From: DMER01 sp003451645
GTDB lineage: Bacteria; Pseudomonadota; Alphaproteobacteria; Micropepsales; Micropepsaceae
DNA length: 64,000 nucleotides
Reading direction: 5' to 3'
NCBI GenBank assembly: GCA_031976175.1
Contig: DALYLR010000004.1
Coordinates: forward strand, 1 to 64,000
Shown: piece after piece, positions 17,978 to 27,164 of the stretch
Layout of the letters: each line of letters starts with the position of its first letter
How positions within the stretch are numbered: position 1 is the first letter of the stretch
Translations under genes and position numbers: made by a program
The notes under the pieces: model-generated
The model's database searches: none
What the model was told of the DNA's origin: nothing
What the model saw: the letters and a program-made list of their open reading frames with translations, nothing else

Positions 17978-19017
17978 AGGCGGCCCTCCTGAGCCAAGCG
18001 ATGCAGGCGCTCCGCCAGCACCTCATTATGGTAGGGCAGACAATAAAGGCCCGAAAACGCCATGACCGGATCGGTGTTGGTGCCGGACTGGAACTCTTTG
18101 GCGGAAGAAATCCAGATGGCGAGGCCTTTGAGGGAGGCAAACATCTCCCACCAGGCGAGGGCCTCTGGGTTAATCGCAAGGCCACTAGCCTGCGACCACA
18201 GGGCAAGCGCCTCAGCGCGCGAAAGCATGCCTGCGGGCCTCGCGGGATTGTGGTGCGCCCACAAGGGATCGAGCGCCCAGGCGAGATCCTCAAGCGGATC
18301 ACCCAGATGCGCCATCTCCCAATCGAGGATGGCGGCAATGGTGCCATCATCCCTGAACAAGAAATTGCCGGTCCGGTAGTCGCCATGCACGAAGGACAGG
18401 CGCGCAAGGGGCGGCGGCGGATTACGGCGCAGCCAGCGGATGGCGGCTCTGGCAACCGGCTGCGGCTCGAGTTCGTCGTCATCGATGACGCGCTCCCAAT
18501 GGTCGAGCTGCGAGCGCCAGACCTCCGTGGGGCTCGAGGCCGCGAAGCACGGCGGCAACTGCATGGCGCCCAGATCAGCGGCTGCGATATGCCCCAGGAT
18601 CGTGAAAAACTGCGCGCCGATCTTGGCTTGATGGGGGGCGTAAGGGTCGCCCGCGAGGATCGAGGCGGCCTTAGCGCCGGTAATCTCGGCCATCACAAAG
18701 AACGGCCGGTCGAGCGGGCCCGCCTCGCGCTCCAACAGAATGGGTTCGGGTACCGGCACGGTGCTGCCGGAGAAGGCGCGATAGGCGGCATACTCCACCT
18801 CGCGCTCGGTCTCAATAAGGGTCGAGACCGGATCGCGCCGAAGGACGAGGCCGCGCGTGACGGCCACGCCCGCCTCATCATACTGCACGCTCAGGCGATA
18901 AGTCTCCCGGCTGGCCCCGCCATGGATGCGCTGCACGCTGAGGACCTGACAGCCCACCCATTCGGGCTTATGAGCCCTAAGGTAATGTCCGATGCGGTCG
19001 CGAAGGTTGTCGTCCAT
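17974..19017 (-). CDS. APH-type phosphotransferase family protein (ACAD10/11-like kinase domain)
   Basis: A 347-residue aminoglycoside-phosphotransferase fold enzyme. The N-lobe has QRIHGGASRETYRLSV. The catalytic loop is FVHGDYRTGNFLF and the metal-binding motif is ILDWEMAHLGDPLEDLAW. This combination is typical of the chromosomal family related to the kinase domain of ACAD10/11, which phosphorylates hydroxyacyl-CoA-type substrates, rather than of true antibiotic kinases. It follows a lipocalin-like hypothetical gene by 16 bp and overlaps the next gene. Confidence 0.88.
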   Translation of the reverse strand: MDDNLRDRIGHYLRAHKPEWVGCQVLSVQRIHGGASRETYRLSVQYDEAGVAVTRGLVLRRDPVSTLIETEREVEYAAYRAFSGSTVPVPEPILLEREAGPLDRPFFVMAEITGAKAASILAGDPYAPHQAKIGAQFFTILGHIAAADLGAMQLPPCFAASSPTEVWRSQLDHWERVIDDDELEPQPVARAAIRWLRRNPPPPLARLSFVHGDYRTGNFLFRDDGTIAAILDWEMAHLGDPLEDLAWALDPLWAHHNPARPAGMLSRAEALALWSQASGLAINPEALAWWEMFASLKGLAIWISSAKEFQSGTNTDPVMAFSGLYCLPYHNEVLAERLHRLAQEGRL

Positions 19018-19033
19018 GGAGGCACGTCTGATG

Positions 19034-20140
19034 TTAGGGGGCGGGGTCCAAGAGGCCGGTCAGACCATGCGGCGCATAAGGGCCGATGATCAATTGCTCG
19101 AGCACACCCTGCCCTGCGCGCCTGAGCCCGTGGGGGCCCTCAAGCTGTGCCGTGCAGAACGCTTGGACATGCTGATAGGGGAAGTCGTTCTCGTTGACCT
19201 TGGCGGTCTCGATCTCGTCATAGCCCACCGCCAACTCACCTTTGAAATGGCCATGGCCCCAGATCGGGTTCATATAGCCAAGGCCGCTCATATAAAAGTT
19301 CCAGTGGGGTTTCAGCGTGATGGTGGTCACCGCCCCCTGCTCGTCAGTCAGGAACACTTTGGCGGCCTCAGCATGGCGGGTGCCCGTGCGGTAGTGCACC
19401 TCTGAGCGCACGGCAGAAAAGTGCGCCGGGGCTCCATCGCCAGTTTCGCAAACCACGCCGGCCGTGTTCCACGCTTTGCCCTTGGCGTCCGCATTCAAGT
19501 GATAAAGCGTGATACGATCCTCGAAATTCATCGGTGCCCACAGCCAATAAAATTGCGGCAAGGGTGGCGGTGCCACGGCTTGACTGTCTGCAGCCCCAAC
19601 AGGCCTCACACCCCAGCTGCGGTCACGGGTGCCCCAATGGGTTTGCCGGGTGAGATCGAGGCGCTGGCCCTGCACACTGATCCAGCCCTCATAGACGCCA
19701 TTTTGGGTCAGCCGCGTGTAGTCCATGATCGTGCGCGGCCCGATCCGGTAGGTGAAGCGCGGCTCTTGGATGGCAGCGGTGCGGCAGTGAAATATGATGT
19801 CCGCTTCGATCCCATGAGGGTTCGGTGCCACGCGCACCCGCAAGGACCGCAAGGGCTCCAACACATCAATGGAGATGGGGCCGACCTCGGTGACCATACG
19901 CTCCATATGCAAAATGCGGCTGGCGTGCAGATTGTGCTGCTTGCCGTCCTTCACCACGCAGAAGGCCGCGTCCATAATGTTCAGGTGCGGATAGACGCCC
20001 AGCGCTGCGGCGAAAAAGGTCTCGCCGTCCTTGGCATAACCGTTGAAGAAATAGCGGTCGTAGAAATTCCGGTCGGTGCCCGCAAAGGCGATCGGCTCCG
20101 GCGTCTGGTGGATCGGGTAATCATCAGCGCGGCTGAGCAT
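19034..20140 (-). CDS. Conserved hypothetical, AttH/CrtC lipocalin-like (DUF7064/7065-like)
   Basis: A 368-residue beta-rich protein without signal peptide, with FNGYAKDGETFFAAALGVYPH, NGVYEGWISVQG and THWGTRDRSWGVRP. These resemble proteins of the carotenoid hydratase CrtC/AttH lipocalin superfamily often found beside APH-type phosphotransferases and acyl-CoA genes. ATG 20140 is used; the frame also opens at TTG 20155. It heads the minus-strand run 20140-16266. Role unknown. Confidence 0.72.
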   Translation of the reverse strand: MLSRADDYPIHQTPEPIAFAGTDRNFYDRYFFNGYAKDGETFFAAALGVYPHLNIMDAAFCVVKDGKQHNLHASRILHMERMVTEVGPISIDVLEPLRSLRVRVAPNPHGIEADIIFHCRTAAIQEPRFTYRIGPRTIMDYTRLTQNGVYEGWISVQGQRLDLTRQTHWGTRDRSWGVRPVGAADSQAVAPPPLPQFYWLWAPMNFEDRITLYHLNADAKGKAWNTAGVVCETGDGAPAHFSAVRSEVHYRTGTRHAEAAKVFLTDEQGAVTTITLKPHWNFYMSGLGYMNPIWGHGHFKGELAVGYDEIETAKVNENDFPYQHVQAFCTAQLEGPHGLRRAGQGVLEQLIIGPYAPHGLTGLLDPAP

Positions 20141-20177
20141 GAGGCGGACCCGCAAGAATGAGATGGGGAGCGAGATG

Positions 20178-20594
20178 ATGGACGATGCAGAGTCGAAAGG
20201 TCAATCACGCTGGGTGAGCGCACCGCCGGGACGCTGGTGGATCGCGATTGGTGCAGGTCTCGCAAGTGCTGGCGTCATGGTCAAAGCAAGGCTCGCGCAT
20301 CTGCCGGGCGGCTCTGAGTTGCCGGACGCGCGCCTTGCCGCGCTCGCCGCAGCAAGCGACATGCATCTCTATCATGCGCTGGCCATCATCGCGGTGGGCT
20401 TAGCTCTTGCGGCGTGCGGCACGCGACGGCTTTGGCATGGGGCGGCGGGGGCATTCCTTATCGGCATCTTGCTCTTTTGTGTTGGCATTTATGCGGATGC
20501 GGCGGCCATGGGCCTGGGCTTTATCAACCCAATGGGCGGCATTCTGTTCATGGGCGGCTGGATTGCTTTGGCCGTTGGCGCTATCTGGAGATGA
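20178..20594 (+). CDS. DUF423 small membrane protein
   Basis: A 138-residue protein with four hydrophobic helices. HLYHALAIIAVGLALAAC, FLIGILLFCVGIYAD and the C-terminal INPMGGILFMGGWIALAVGA follow the DUF423 (YgdD/YwdK) pattern. ATG 20178 has GGAG 7 nt upstream; ATG 20175 directly before it is equally possible. It diverges from the lipocalin-like gene, with the two 5' regions nearly abutting. Function unknown. Confidence 0.85.
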   Translation: MDDAESKGQSRWVSAPPGRWWIAIGAGLASAGVMVKARLAHLPGGSELPDARLAALAAASDMHLYHALAIIAVGLALAACGTRRLWHGAAGAFLIGILLFCVGIYADAAAMGLGFINPMGGILFMGGWIALAVGAIWR

Positions 20595-20621
20595 AGTCAA
20601 GGACAACGGTGAGACCACAAC

Positions 20622-21029
20622 ATGGCCTTTCGTGAAGATTTGGGGGGCGGCCCGCGCCGGCCCCAGCAAAAGAACGTGCTGGGCGGCGCCTTGGCCTTGT
20701 GTTCGGCGGCCCCGCGCACAGGCTTCTACCGCGATGGGTGTTGCCACACCGGGCCCGACGATCAAGGGGTGCACACCGTCTGCGCCGTCATGACGGAGGC
20801 GTTCCTGTCCTTCTCCAAGGCCCGGGGCAACGATCTGTCGACGCCGCGTCCGGAGTACGACTTTCCAGGCCTGAAGCCCGGGGACCGATGGTGTTTGTGC
20901 GCCGCGCGCTGGCGGGAGGCCTTGCTCGCGAATGCAGCGCCTAAGGTCATCCTTGCGGCGACCAACGCTCGGACCCTTGGCATTGTGGAATTGGACGACC
21001 TTAAGGCTCATGCGGCGGACCTGAATTAA
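20622..21029 (+). CDS. DUF2237 family protein
   Basis: A 135-residue soluble protein that closely follows the DUF2237 pattern: NVLGGALALCS, TGFYRDGCC-TGPDDQGVHTVCA, SFSKARGNDLSTPRPEYDFP, GLKPGDRWCLCAARW. Several conserved cysteines (DGCC, WCLC) suggest metal or redox chemistry, but no function is established to my knowledge. It is 27 bp after the DUF423 gene. Confidence 0.92.
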   Translation: MAFREDLGGGPRRPQQKNVLGGALALCSAAPRTGFYRDGCCHTGPDDQGVHTVCAVMTEAFLSFSKARGNDLSTPRPEYDFPGLKPGDRWCLCAARWREALLANAAPKVILAATNARTLGIVELDDLKAHAADLN

Positions 21030-21100
21030 GGTCGCGTTGGCAGAGCGGGTGAATTTCGGTAGCGTAAGCCCAGATCGCAGGTTTTTGGGGGACGCAAGCC

Positions 21101-21562
21101 ATGCCGAATTTTACGCCCGATGAAGTCTATACTTTCGCGAACAACGCTATCCTGCCGTTCTGGGCGCTTCTGCTCATTTTGCCGAGGTGGATTGGCACGC
21201 AAATCCTCGTCCACTCCGTGGCCATGCCGGTTTTGCTCGGGCTGACCTATGTCTGGTACTTCGCCACTGGTGCGTTTTTCGGACCTGGCGTGCCGCCCGA
21301 GGCCAGCTTTGGGACGCTGGAGGGCGTGATGGCGTTCTTCACGATCAAGGAAGCCGTGGTGGCGGGCTGGGTCCATTATTTGGTCTTCGATCTGTTTGTT
21401 GGCGCCTGGATCACGCGCGATGCGGCCCGGCGCGGCATCAGCCACTGGTTCGTCGTGCCCTGCCTGCCCTTGACGCTTTTGTTGGGGCCGATCGGTTTGC
21501 TGACCTATTTGATCATTCGATTTGCCCTCAAGCAGGCTTGGACGCTGGACGAGGCGGCATAG
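21101..21562 (+). CDS. ABA4-like (DUF4281) membrane protein
   Basis: A 153-residue protein with four hydrophobic helices. NAILPFWALLLILPRW at the start, then KEAVVAGWVHYLVFDLFVGAWI and LTLLLGPIGLLTYLIIR match the ABA4-like family, whose plant member is needed for neoxanthin synthesis. Bacterial members are uncharacterised. A carotenoid link is therefore only a family hint; no carotenoid genes are next to it. Confidence 0.88.
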   Translation: MPNFTPDEVYTFANNAILPFWALLLILPRWIGTQILVHSVAMPVLLGLTYVWYFATGAFFGPGVPPEASFGTLEGVMAFFTIKEAVVAGWVHYLVFDLFVGAWITRDAARRGISHWFVVPCLPLTLLLGPIGLLTYLIIRFALKQAWTLDEAA

Positions 21563-21680
21563 CCAACGGTTGACCGGCGCGAGAGAAGGCTTTGCAAAAC
21601 GTCAGCGATCGGGCTAAGCGGGGGATCTGGGCCTGCGGCAACCCTGCTGCGGCAAGACCTCTCGCTTTGCTATTCACAGA

Positions 21681-22976
21681 ATGAACCACCCACGTCCTGA
21701 CCTCACCACCGCAAGTCCTGTTCCCAACCGGCCCCTGCGCATTTTGATGCCCTCCTATCGCTCGCACCCTTATACGGGCGGGCAAGGGGTCTATATGCGC
21801 CATGTGACCAAAGCGCTCGCCGATTTGGGCCATCAGATCGATGTGATTTCGGGGCCGCCCTACCCTGAGCTTGACCCAAGGGTGACGCTGATCCGCCTGC
21901 CCTCGCTAGATTTGTATGCGCGGCCCAAAGGGTTCCTGGACCTGCCGTGGCCGCGGCGCGACGAATTCCGTGACTGGATCGATGTCCAGGAATGGCTGAT
22001 CCATGTCTCGGGCGGGTTTGGCGAGCCCTATACGTTTGGGGAGCGCTTTGCGCGCTGGATGCGCAGCCGCCTCAGCGACTATGACATCGTGCACGACAAT
22101 CAGACGCTGTGTTACGGCTTGCTCAAGATCATGGGCATGGGCATGCCGGTCGCCTCCACGATCCACCATCCAATTACCATGGACAAAAAGATCGCGGTCG
22201 CAGCCGCCGACACGCTGACCATGCGCATGCTGGTGCGGCGCTGGTATGGCTTTCTGGCCATGCAGAAAAAGGTCGCGCGCGCCTTGCCGCTGGCGGTTAC
22301 GTCATCTGAGAGCACGCGGCGCGACGTGATCTCTGAATTCAATATGGACCCAGGCCGCATTCGCGTGGTGCATCTGGGCGTCGATAGCCAGGCGTTCCGG
22401 CCCTATCCCGACATCCCGCGCCGCCATAACCGGATCATGGCGACCGCGTCAGCAGATGTGCCGCTGAAAGGTCTGGTCTATCTGGTGCGCGCCTATCACG
22501 AACTTCTGCAGACAAGGCCCGATTTGGAATTGGTGGTCATCGGGAAATTACGCGAGGGCCCGACGGCCAAACTGCTCGCGGAGCTGGGCATCATCGACAA
22601 GGTGCAGTTCAAGACAGGCCTCACCGATGATGAGATCGCCCAGCTTTACGCTGAGACCACGCTGGCTGTGGCGCCATCTGTCTATGAAGGGTTTGGCTTC
22701 CCCCCGGCCGAGGCCATGGCGTGCGGGGTGCCGGTCGTCTCAACCGATGGCGGCTCGCTGCCGGAGGTGGTGGGAGACGCAGGCGTGATCGTGCCCGCCA
22801 AGGATTCGAGTGCGCTCGCAAGCGCAATTGGCGCCTTGCTCGACGATCCGGCGCGCAGAACGGAATTGGCGGACCGCGGACGCATGCGCATTCTTGAGCG
22901 GTTTTTGTGGTCCCGCACCGCGAGCGACCTTATCAGCATTTATCAGGACGCGATCCATGCAAACAGTCAGGCTTGA
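21681..22976 (+). CDS. Glycosyltransferase family 4 protein
   Basis: A 431-residue GT-B fold enzyme. The N-terminal domain has LRILMPSYRSHPYTGGQGVYMRHV, and the C-terminal GT1-type domain has VVHLGVDSQAF, LVVIGKLREGP and the EX7E motif in VYEGFGFPPAEAM (about residues 334-346). It transfers an activated sugar with retention, probably onto a glycan or lipid. Its end overlaps the next methyltransferase by 20 bp, forming a three-gene coupled cluster. Confidence 0.93.
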   Translation: MNHPRPDLTTASPVPNRPLRILMPSYRSHPYTGGQGVYMRHVTKALADLGHQIDVISGPPYPELDPRVTLIRLPSLDLYARPKGFLDLPWPRRDEFRDWIDVQEWLIHVSGGFGEPYTFGERFARWMRSRLSDYDIVHDNQTLCYGLLKIMGMGMPVASTIHHPITMDKKIAVAAADTLTMRMLVRRWYGFLAMQKKVARALPLAVTSSESTRRDVISEFNMDPGRIRVVHLGVDSQAFRPYPDIPRRHNRIMATASADVPLKGLVYLVRAYHELLQTRPDLELVVIGKLREGPTAKLLAELGIIDKVQFKTGLTDDEIAQLYAETTLAVAPSVYEGFGFPPAEAMACGVPVVSTDGGSLPEVVGDAGVIVPAKDSSALASAIGALLDDPARRTELADRGRMRILERFLWSRTASDLISIYQDAIHANSQA

Positions 22977-23673
22977 GAGCCTGCGCCTGAAGCCGGGCGC
23001 GTGGGTTCTCGATCTCGGCTGCGGGGCGGGGCGGCATTTGCATGCGCTCTACTACAGCACACGGACGAATGGGGTCGGCGTCGATCTGGGTTTTGAGGAT
23101 GTTGTGCGCACCCGGCAAGGCTTTGAGGCCGCACCTGATATGGACGCAGGCTCCGGGCGGTGGTTTGGCCTGTCGGTGGCCGATGCGCGCACCCTGCCCT
23201 TTGCGGATGAGCGGTTTGACGCGATCATCTGCTCTGAGGTTTTGGAGCATATCCACGACTATAAGATTGTTCTAGGCGAGTGCCTTCGCTTGCTCAAACC
23301 GGGCGGGCAGCTGGCGATCAGCGTGCCGCGTTTCTTTCCGGAGTGGCTCTGCTGGAAGCTCGCACCCGGCTATCATCAGACGCCCGGCGGGCATGTGCAG
23401 ATTTTTAAGGACGTTGAATTGCGCAAAGTGATCGAGGATCAGGGGTTCTTGTTTATGCGCCGGCATTGGGCGCATGGGCTGCATTCACCTTATTGGTGGC
23501 TGCAATGCCTAGTGTGGCCGACGCGCGACAGCAACTGGCTGGTGGCGCAATACCGCCGATTTCTGGAGTGGGATATCCTGAAGCAGCCCCGGCTAACGCG
23601 CTGGATGGCGGCGGCTGCGGACCCGTTGATGGGCAAGAGCGTGGTGCTCTATTTCGTCAAGGCGGCGCGGTGA
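22957..23673 (+). CDS. Class I SAM-dependent methyltransferase (Methyltransf_11 type)
   Basis: A 238-residue enzyme with motif I VLDLGCGAGR at residues 17-26, the acidic DLGFED segment and the post-motif FDAIICSEVLEHI. ATG 22957 lies inside the end of the glycosyltransferase gene; the longer in-frame ORF to 22810 has unlikely content. The start of the next gene overlaps its stop (TGATG). Probable role is methylation of a sugar or lipid intermediate made by the neighbours. Confidence 0.9.
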   Translation: MQTVRLESLRLKPGAWVLDLGCGAGRHLHALYYSTRTNGVGVDLGFEDVVRTRQGFEAAPDMDAGSGRWFGLSVADARTLPFADERFDAIICSEVLEHIHDYKIVLGECLRLLKPGGQLAISVPRFFPEWLCWKLAPGYHQTPGGHVQIFKDVELRKVIEDQGFLFMRRHWAHGLHSPYWWLQCLVWPTRDSNWLVAQYRRFLEWDILKQPRLTRWMAAAADPLMGKSVVLYFVKAAR

Positions 23674-24737
23674 TGGCGGTCCTGCCTGGTGCGCTCGACA
23701 AGGCCACTCTGCAAGGGGCTGTGAACCGTATCCTGGCGCTGCAGCGCGCGGATGGCACGATCCCCTGGTATGATGCAGGTGTATGGGACCCATGGAACCA
23801 TTGCCATGCCGCGATGGGGCTTGCCGTCATTGGCGAGCGCGCGGCCGCTGAGCGCGCCTATAGCGCCTTGGCAGCGCGCCAGAACCCTGACGGCTCCTGG
23901 TGGGCACAGTATGGCGCGGCCGTGCCGCTGGACGGCAATCGCTATCAGGGCAATGGCGAAGAGCCCTGGGTGCGCGATACCAATTATTGCGCCTATCCGG
24001 CGGCGGCGGTCCTGCATCATTATCTGCTGACCGAAGATATGGGGTTCCTGCGCAGCTATTGGCCGATGGTGGAGCGCGCGATCACCTTTGTGCTGCAGTA
24101 TCAGTCCGAGCACGGAGAAATTCGCTGGTCGGCGCCCGATCCAGGCACACCGCAGGACGATGCGCTCGTGACCGGCTGCAGCTCCATCTACAAGAGCCTC
24201 GAATGCGCGATCCGGATTGCGGAGCTGCTGGACCATGATGCTTCGGCGTGGCGGAGCGCCCGGCGGCGATTAGGGGAGGCCTTGCGCGATAAGCCAGAGC
24301 GCTTTGACCGCCAATGGGAAAAGAAGGATTACTTCTCGATGGATTGGTACTATCCGGTCCTGTCGGGCGTCTATCGCGATGGCGCGGCACGCGCGCGTAT
24401 TGATGCACGCTGGGGGGAATTTGTCGCGGAGGGCCGGGGCTGCCGCTGTGTCCTGCAGCAGCCTTGGGTGACCATTGCTGAGAGTTGCGAGCTGGTGCTG
24501 GCGCTATTGGGCGCGGGGATGAAGGAGCGGGCGCAGGCGCTGTGGAGCTGGCAGCATCAGTGGCGCGCGCCGTGCGGGGCCTATTGGATGGGCTGGCAGT
24601 TCGAGGAAGATGTGCCCTGGCCGCATGAGCAGCCCGCCTGGACGAATGCCGCGGTGATCCTGGCGGCTGATGCTTTGAGCGCCGCCACGCCCGCAAGCCG
24701 CCTGATGACCGAGGTTGGGTTAGACGACACGCCGTAA
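23673..24737 (+). CDS. Alpha/alpha-toroid protein (prenyltransferase/six-hairpin-like)
   Basis: A 354-residue soluble protein of repeated helical hairpins. Blocks such as ILALQRADGTIPW, ARQNPDGSWWAQYG and GEIRW resemble the QxxDGSW-like repeats of terpene-cyclase/prenyltransferase toroids. The overall look (WDPWNHCHAAMGL, DTNYCAYPAAAVLHHYL, MDWYYPVLSGVY) is also like six-hairpin glycosidases. Databases tend to call this group prenyltransferase, which may be wrong. ATG overlaps the methyltransferase stop. A glycan-active role fits the GT4 context better. Confidence 0.7.
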   Translation: MAVLPGALDKATLQGAVNRILALQRADGTIPWYDAGVWDPWNHCHAAMGLAVIGERAAAERAYSALAARQNPDGSWWAQYGAAVPLDGNRYQGNGEEPWVRDTNYCAYPAAAVLHHYLLTEDMGFLRSYWPMVERAITFVLQYQSEHGEIRWSAPDPGTPQDDALVTGCSSIYKSLECAIRIAELLDHDASAWRSARRRLGEALRDKPERFDRQWEKKDYFSMDWYYPVLSGVYRDGAARARIDARWGEFVAEGRGCRCVLQQPWVTIAESCELVLALLGAGMKERAQALWSWQHQWRAPCGAYWMGWQFEEDVPWPHEQPAWTNAAVILAADALSAATPASRLMTEVGLDDTP

Positions 24738-25334
24738 CAGGCGCAACGACTTGACTGCGGCCTGCGCCTCAAAGAGGCCAGAGGCGAGTGCGAGCTGGTA
24801 GATATGGTGCGGGGCTTGTCCGCCCTCGGACGGATCGGCGAAGACGTCATGGATCGCTAGAGTGCCGCCTGGCATGATCTTTGGCGCCCAGCCGCGATAA
24901 TCGGCAGTTGCGGGTGCGAGCGAATGGCCGCCATCGATGAACACCATCGCCAAGGGTGTCTGCCAATGCCGTGCGATGGTGCTTGCTTCGCCTACAATGG
25001 GAACGACATGGCGCTCCAGGCCCGCACGGCGCAGCGTGTCGCGCAAGAACGGCAATGTATCGATGGCGCCAGCCTTGGCATCCCAGGTGTCGGGATCGTG
25101 ATGGGCCCAGCCTGGTTGGAGTTCTTCAGAGCCGCGATGATGGTCGATGGTGAATAGGACTTGATCGTGGGCCTGGCACGCGAGCCCCAAATAGATAGCG
25201 GACTTGCCACAATAACTGCCGATTTCGCACAAGGGACCCAAAGGCGCCATCGCGAGGCCAGCGTTGTGCAGCGCCTCGCCTTCGGCTGGGTCCATGAAGC
25301 CCTTGACGCTGGCGATGTCTAGGGGCAGTCGCAT
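24720..25334 (-). CDS. SAM-dependent methyltransferase (Methyltransf_24-like)
   Basis: A 204-residue Rossmann enzyme: CEIGSYCGKSAIYLG (about residues 36-50) is motif I, with FTIDHHRG, then MVFIDGGHS and GGTLAIHDVF. It resembles the Methyltransf_24/cephalosporin-hydroxylase-like family, found in polysaccharide and antibiotic clusters. It converges on the toroid gene with an 18-bp 3' overlap, so it is transcribed separately but may serve the same pathway. Confidence 0.85.
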   Translation of the reverse strand: MRLPLDIASVKGFMDPAEGEALHNAGLAMAPLGPLCEIGSYCGKSAIYLGLACQAHDQVLFTIDHHRGSEELQPGWAHHDPDTWDAKAGAIDTLPFLRDTLRRAGLERHVVPIVGEASTIARHWQTPLAMVFIDGGHSLAPATADYRGWAPKIMPGGTLAIHDVFADPSEGGQAPHHIYQLALASGLFEAQAAVKSLRLLRRVV

Positions 25335-25339
25335 GCGCG

Positions 25340-26200
25340 TCAGCCAACGCCCGTCATATCAGCGCTGACCGACCAGAGCCGTTCCTGCAAGGTCTCGTCA
25401 TAGGACACCGGGCTCGACGCCATCTCCTTGGAGTCCGAGAAGTACTTGCCCGTCACGCCTGCGACATCTGGCGAGGAGGCAAGGTAGACGCTCGTTCGCG
25501 CACCCTTCTCCGGGGAAATGGCAGCGATCTTTTGTGCGAGCCAGAGGGCCGTGCCCATGAAGCCGAAATTGTTGTGGCCGAAACTGGATGCAACAAAACC
25601 AGGATGCAGACAATTGACCGTCACGCCGCTGCCCTTAAGGCGGCGCGCCAAGGCATAAGTGAACATTACATTGGCCAGTTTGGAGTTGTTATAGGCCTTC
25701 AGGCCGTTATAGCGCTGCTTCATCTCCAGATCGTCGAAATCCAATGCGCCTTGCATATGGAGCCGGGACGAGACGTTCACAATGCGCCCAGGGCCCGACG
25801 CTTTGATCCGTTCCAAGAGCAAATGCGTCAGCAGAAAATAAGCGAGATGGTTGAGGCCAAAGGTCATCTCGATGCCATCGCCGCTGACCCGGCGGGACGC
25901 AAAATAGCCGCCGGCATTGTTCACCAGGATATCGATCTTAGGGACAAACTTAAGGATGGTGTCAGCGACCGAATGGATCGAGCCTTGACGGGACAGATCG
26001 CACGGGAAGAAACGCACACTATGAGCACCTGCGGCCCGGCAGGCATTGATGACGGCATCGCCCTTGGCCTTGTCGCGGCCCAGAAAGGTGACGCTCGCAC
26101 CCTTGAGCGCCAGTGCCTTGACCGTCTCGCGGCCGATGCCGTCGGTCCCGCCCGTAATAATGGCTTCCAGGCCCGAAAGGCTGTGATCAAAGTGCGCCAT
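25340..26200 (-). CDS. Short-chain dehydrogenase/reductase (retinol-dehydrogenase-like)
   Basis: A 286-residue SDR with the cofactor motif TGGTDGIG (16-23), NNAGGYF, catalytic Ser in NVSSRLHM and YNNSK (Tyr/Lys). The YFLLTHLLLERI and NCLHPGFVAS text is typical of the WW-oxidoreductase/retinol-dehydrogenase-like branch. NADP preference is suggested by basic residues after the motif. ATG 26200 is used rather than the upstream 26215. It is the downstream partner of a methyltransferase gene by 5 bp. Confidence 0.9.
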   Translation of the reverse strand: MAHFDHSLSGLEAIITGGTDGIGRETVKALALKGASVTFLGRDKAKGDAVINACRAAGAHSVRFFPCDLSRQGSIHSVADTILKFVPKIDILVNNAGGYFASRRVSGDGIEMTFGLNHLAYFLLTHLLLERIKASGPGRIVNVSSRLHMQGALDFDDLEMKQRYNGLKAYNNSKLANVMFTYALARRLKGSGVTVNCLHPGFVASSFGHNNFGFMGTALWLAQKIAAISPEKGARTSVYLASSPDVAGVTGKYFSDSKEMASSPVSYDETLQERLWSVSADMTGVG

Positions 26201-26283
26201 GGTCAACCCCGCCAAATCAAACCTTTGCGCGCGTTCTATGCGATCCTTTCACCTTGCGCCAGTACCTGAGAAAGCAATCGTGT

Positions 26284-27045
26284 TCAGGATCGCCCAGCAT
26301 CGGCAACGAACACCTGCTTCGTGATCGCGCGTGCGTCGTCAGAGGCCAGAAAGAGGACCAAACCGCAAATGTCCTGCGGCTGCATGGTGAGGGGCAAACA
26401 TTGTTCTCGCAGCGCCTGGGCGACGTCGTCAGGCTTGGCCCACAGCGCCAACTGACGCTCCGTCATCACCCAACCGGGCATGACCGCGTTCACCCTGATC
26501 ATCTCAGGCCCCAATTCGCGGGCGAGCGCGCGCGTCAGGCCCACGATTCCGGCCTTGGCTGTGACATAGGCTGCCATATTCGCAGCCCCCATGAGAACGT
26601 TGTTCGAGCTCAAATTGATGATGCTGCCCCCGCCCTGCCGCGCCATGCCGGGCCGGACCGCCTGGGCCGCGAAAGCATAGTGATCAAGATTGACCGCCAT
26701 CGCCCGGCGCCAGCTTTCGGGCTCAAGCGTCTCTAAGGTGCCGCGATCATCGCGCGCCGCATTGTTGACCAACACCTTGAAGGGCCCACAGGCCGCAGCC
26801 GCCGCGTCGATGCTGTGACGCAAAGCGGGAACATCGGTCAGATCGCAGTGGGCGAAATGCGCCTTTAGTTTACGGGCGGATAATTGGTCCGCGAGCGCGG
26901 CCCCGGCAGCCGCATCGATGTCGAGGAACGCAACCCTCGCGCCCTGCTCCGCAAAGGCGGTGGTGAGTGCCGCACCAATACCGGACGCGCCGCCCGTAAC
27001 GAGGACGCTTTGACCCGCCAAGCTTGGGAATTGTGCTGATACCAT
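26284..27045 (-). CDS. Short-chain dehydrogenase/reductase
   Basis: A 253-residue classical SDR: TGGASGIG (17-24), Asp at FLDIDAA suggesting NAD preference, NNAARDD, Ser in NLSSNN, and YVTAK as the catalytic Tyr/Lys. PEMIRVNAVMPGWV and the C-terminal FLASDDARAIT are standard. ATG 27045 is chosen because the upstream extension to 27132 lacks family similarity. It resembles sugar or hydroxyacid dehydrogenases; substrate unclear. Divergent from cheY across 119 bp. Confidence 0.9.
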   Translation of the reverse strand: MVSAQFPSLAGQSVLVTGGASGIGAALTTAFAEQGARVAFLDIDAAAGAALADQLSARKLKAHFAHCDLTDVPALRHSIDAAAAACGPFKVLVNNAARDDRGTLETLEPESWRRAMAVNLDHYAFAAQAVRPGMARQGGGSIINLSSNNVLMGAANMAAYVTAKAGIVGLTRALARELGPEMIRVNAVMPGWVMTERQLALWAKPDDVAQALREQCLPLTMQPQDICGLVLFLASDDARAITKQVFVADAGRS

Positions 27046-27164
27046 GATGCACGCACCAGAGGAGATTCTCGCTTGCCCTAAACCAATCCGCAAATCTTTC
27101 TGAGGATAGTGGGGCGTCGGACGCCCTGTCACCCTAAGCTGCGTGATTGCGAAAAGGTAGCCCC

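Noticed and set aside
17974..19017. Antibiotic (aminoglycoside) resistance kinase
   Set aside because: The motifs match the chromosomal ACAD10/11-like branch and the neighbours are not resistance genes.
18001..19089. 362-codon plus-strand frame opposite the phosphotransferase gene
   Set aside because: Antisense shadow of an enzyme with clear catalytic motifs.
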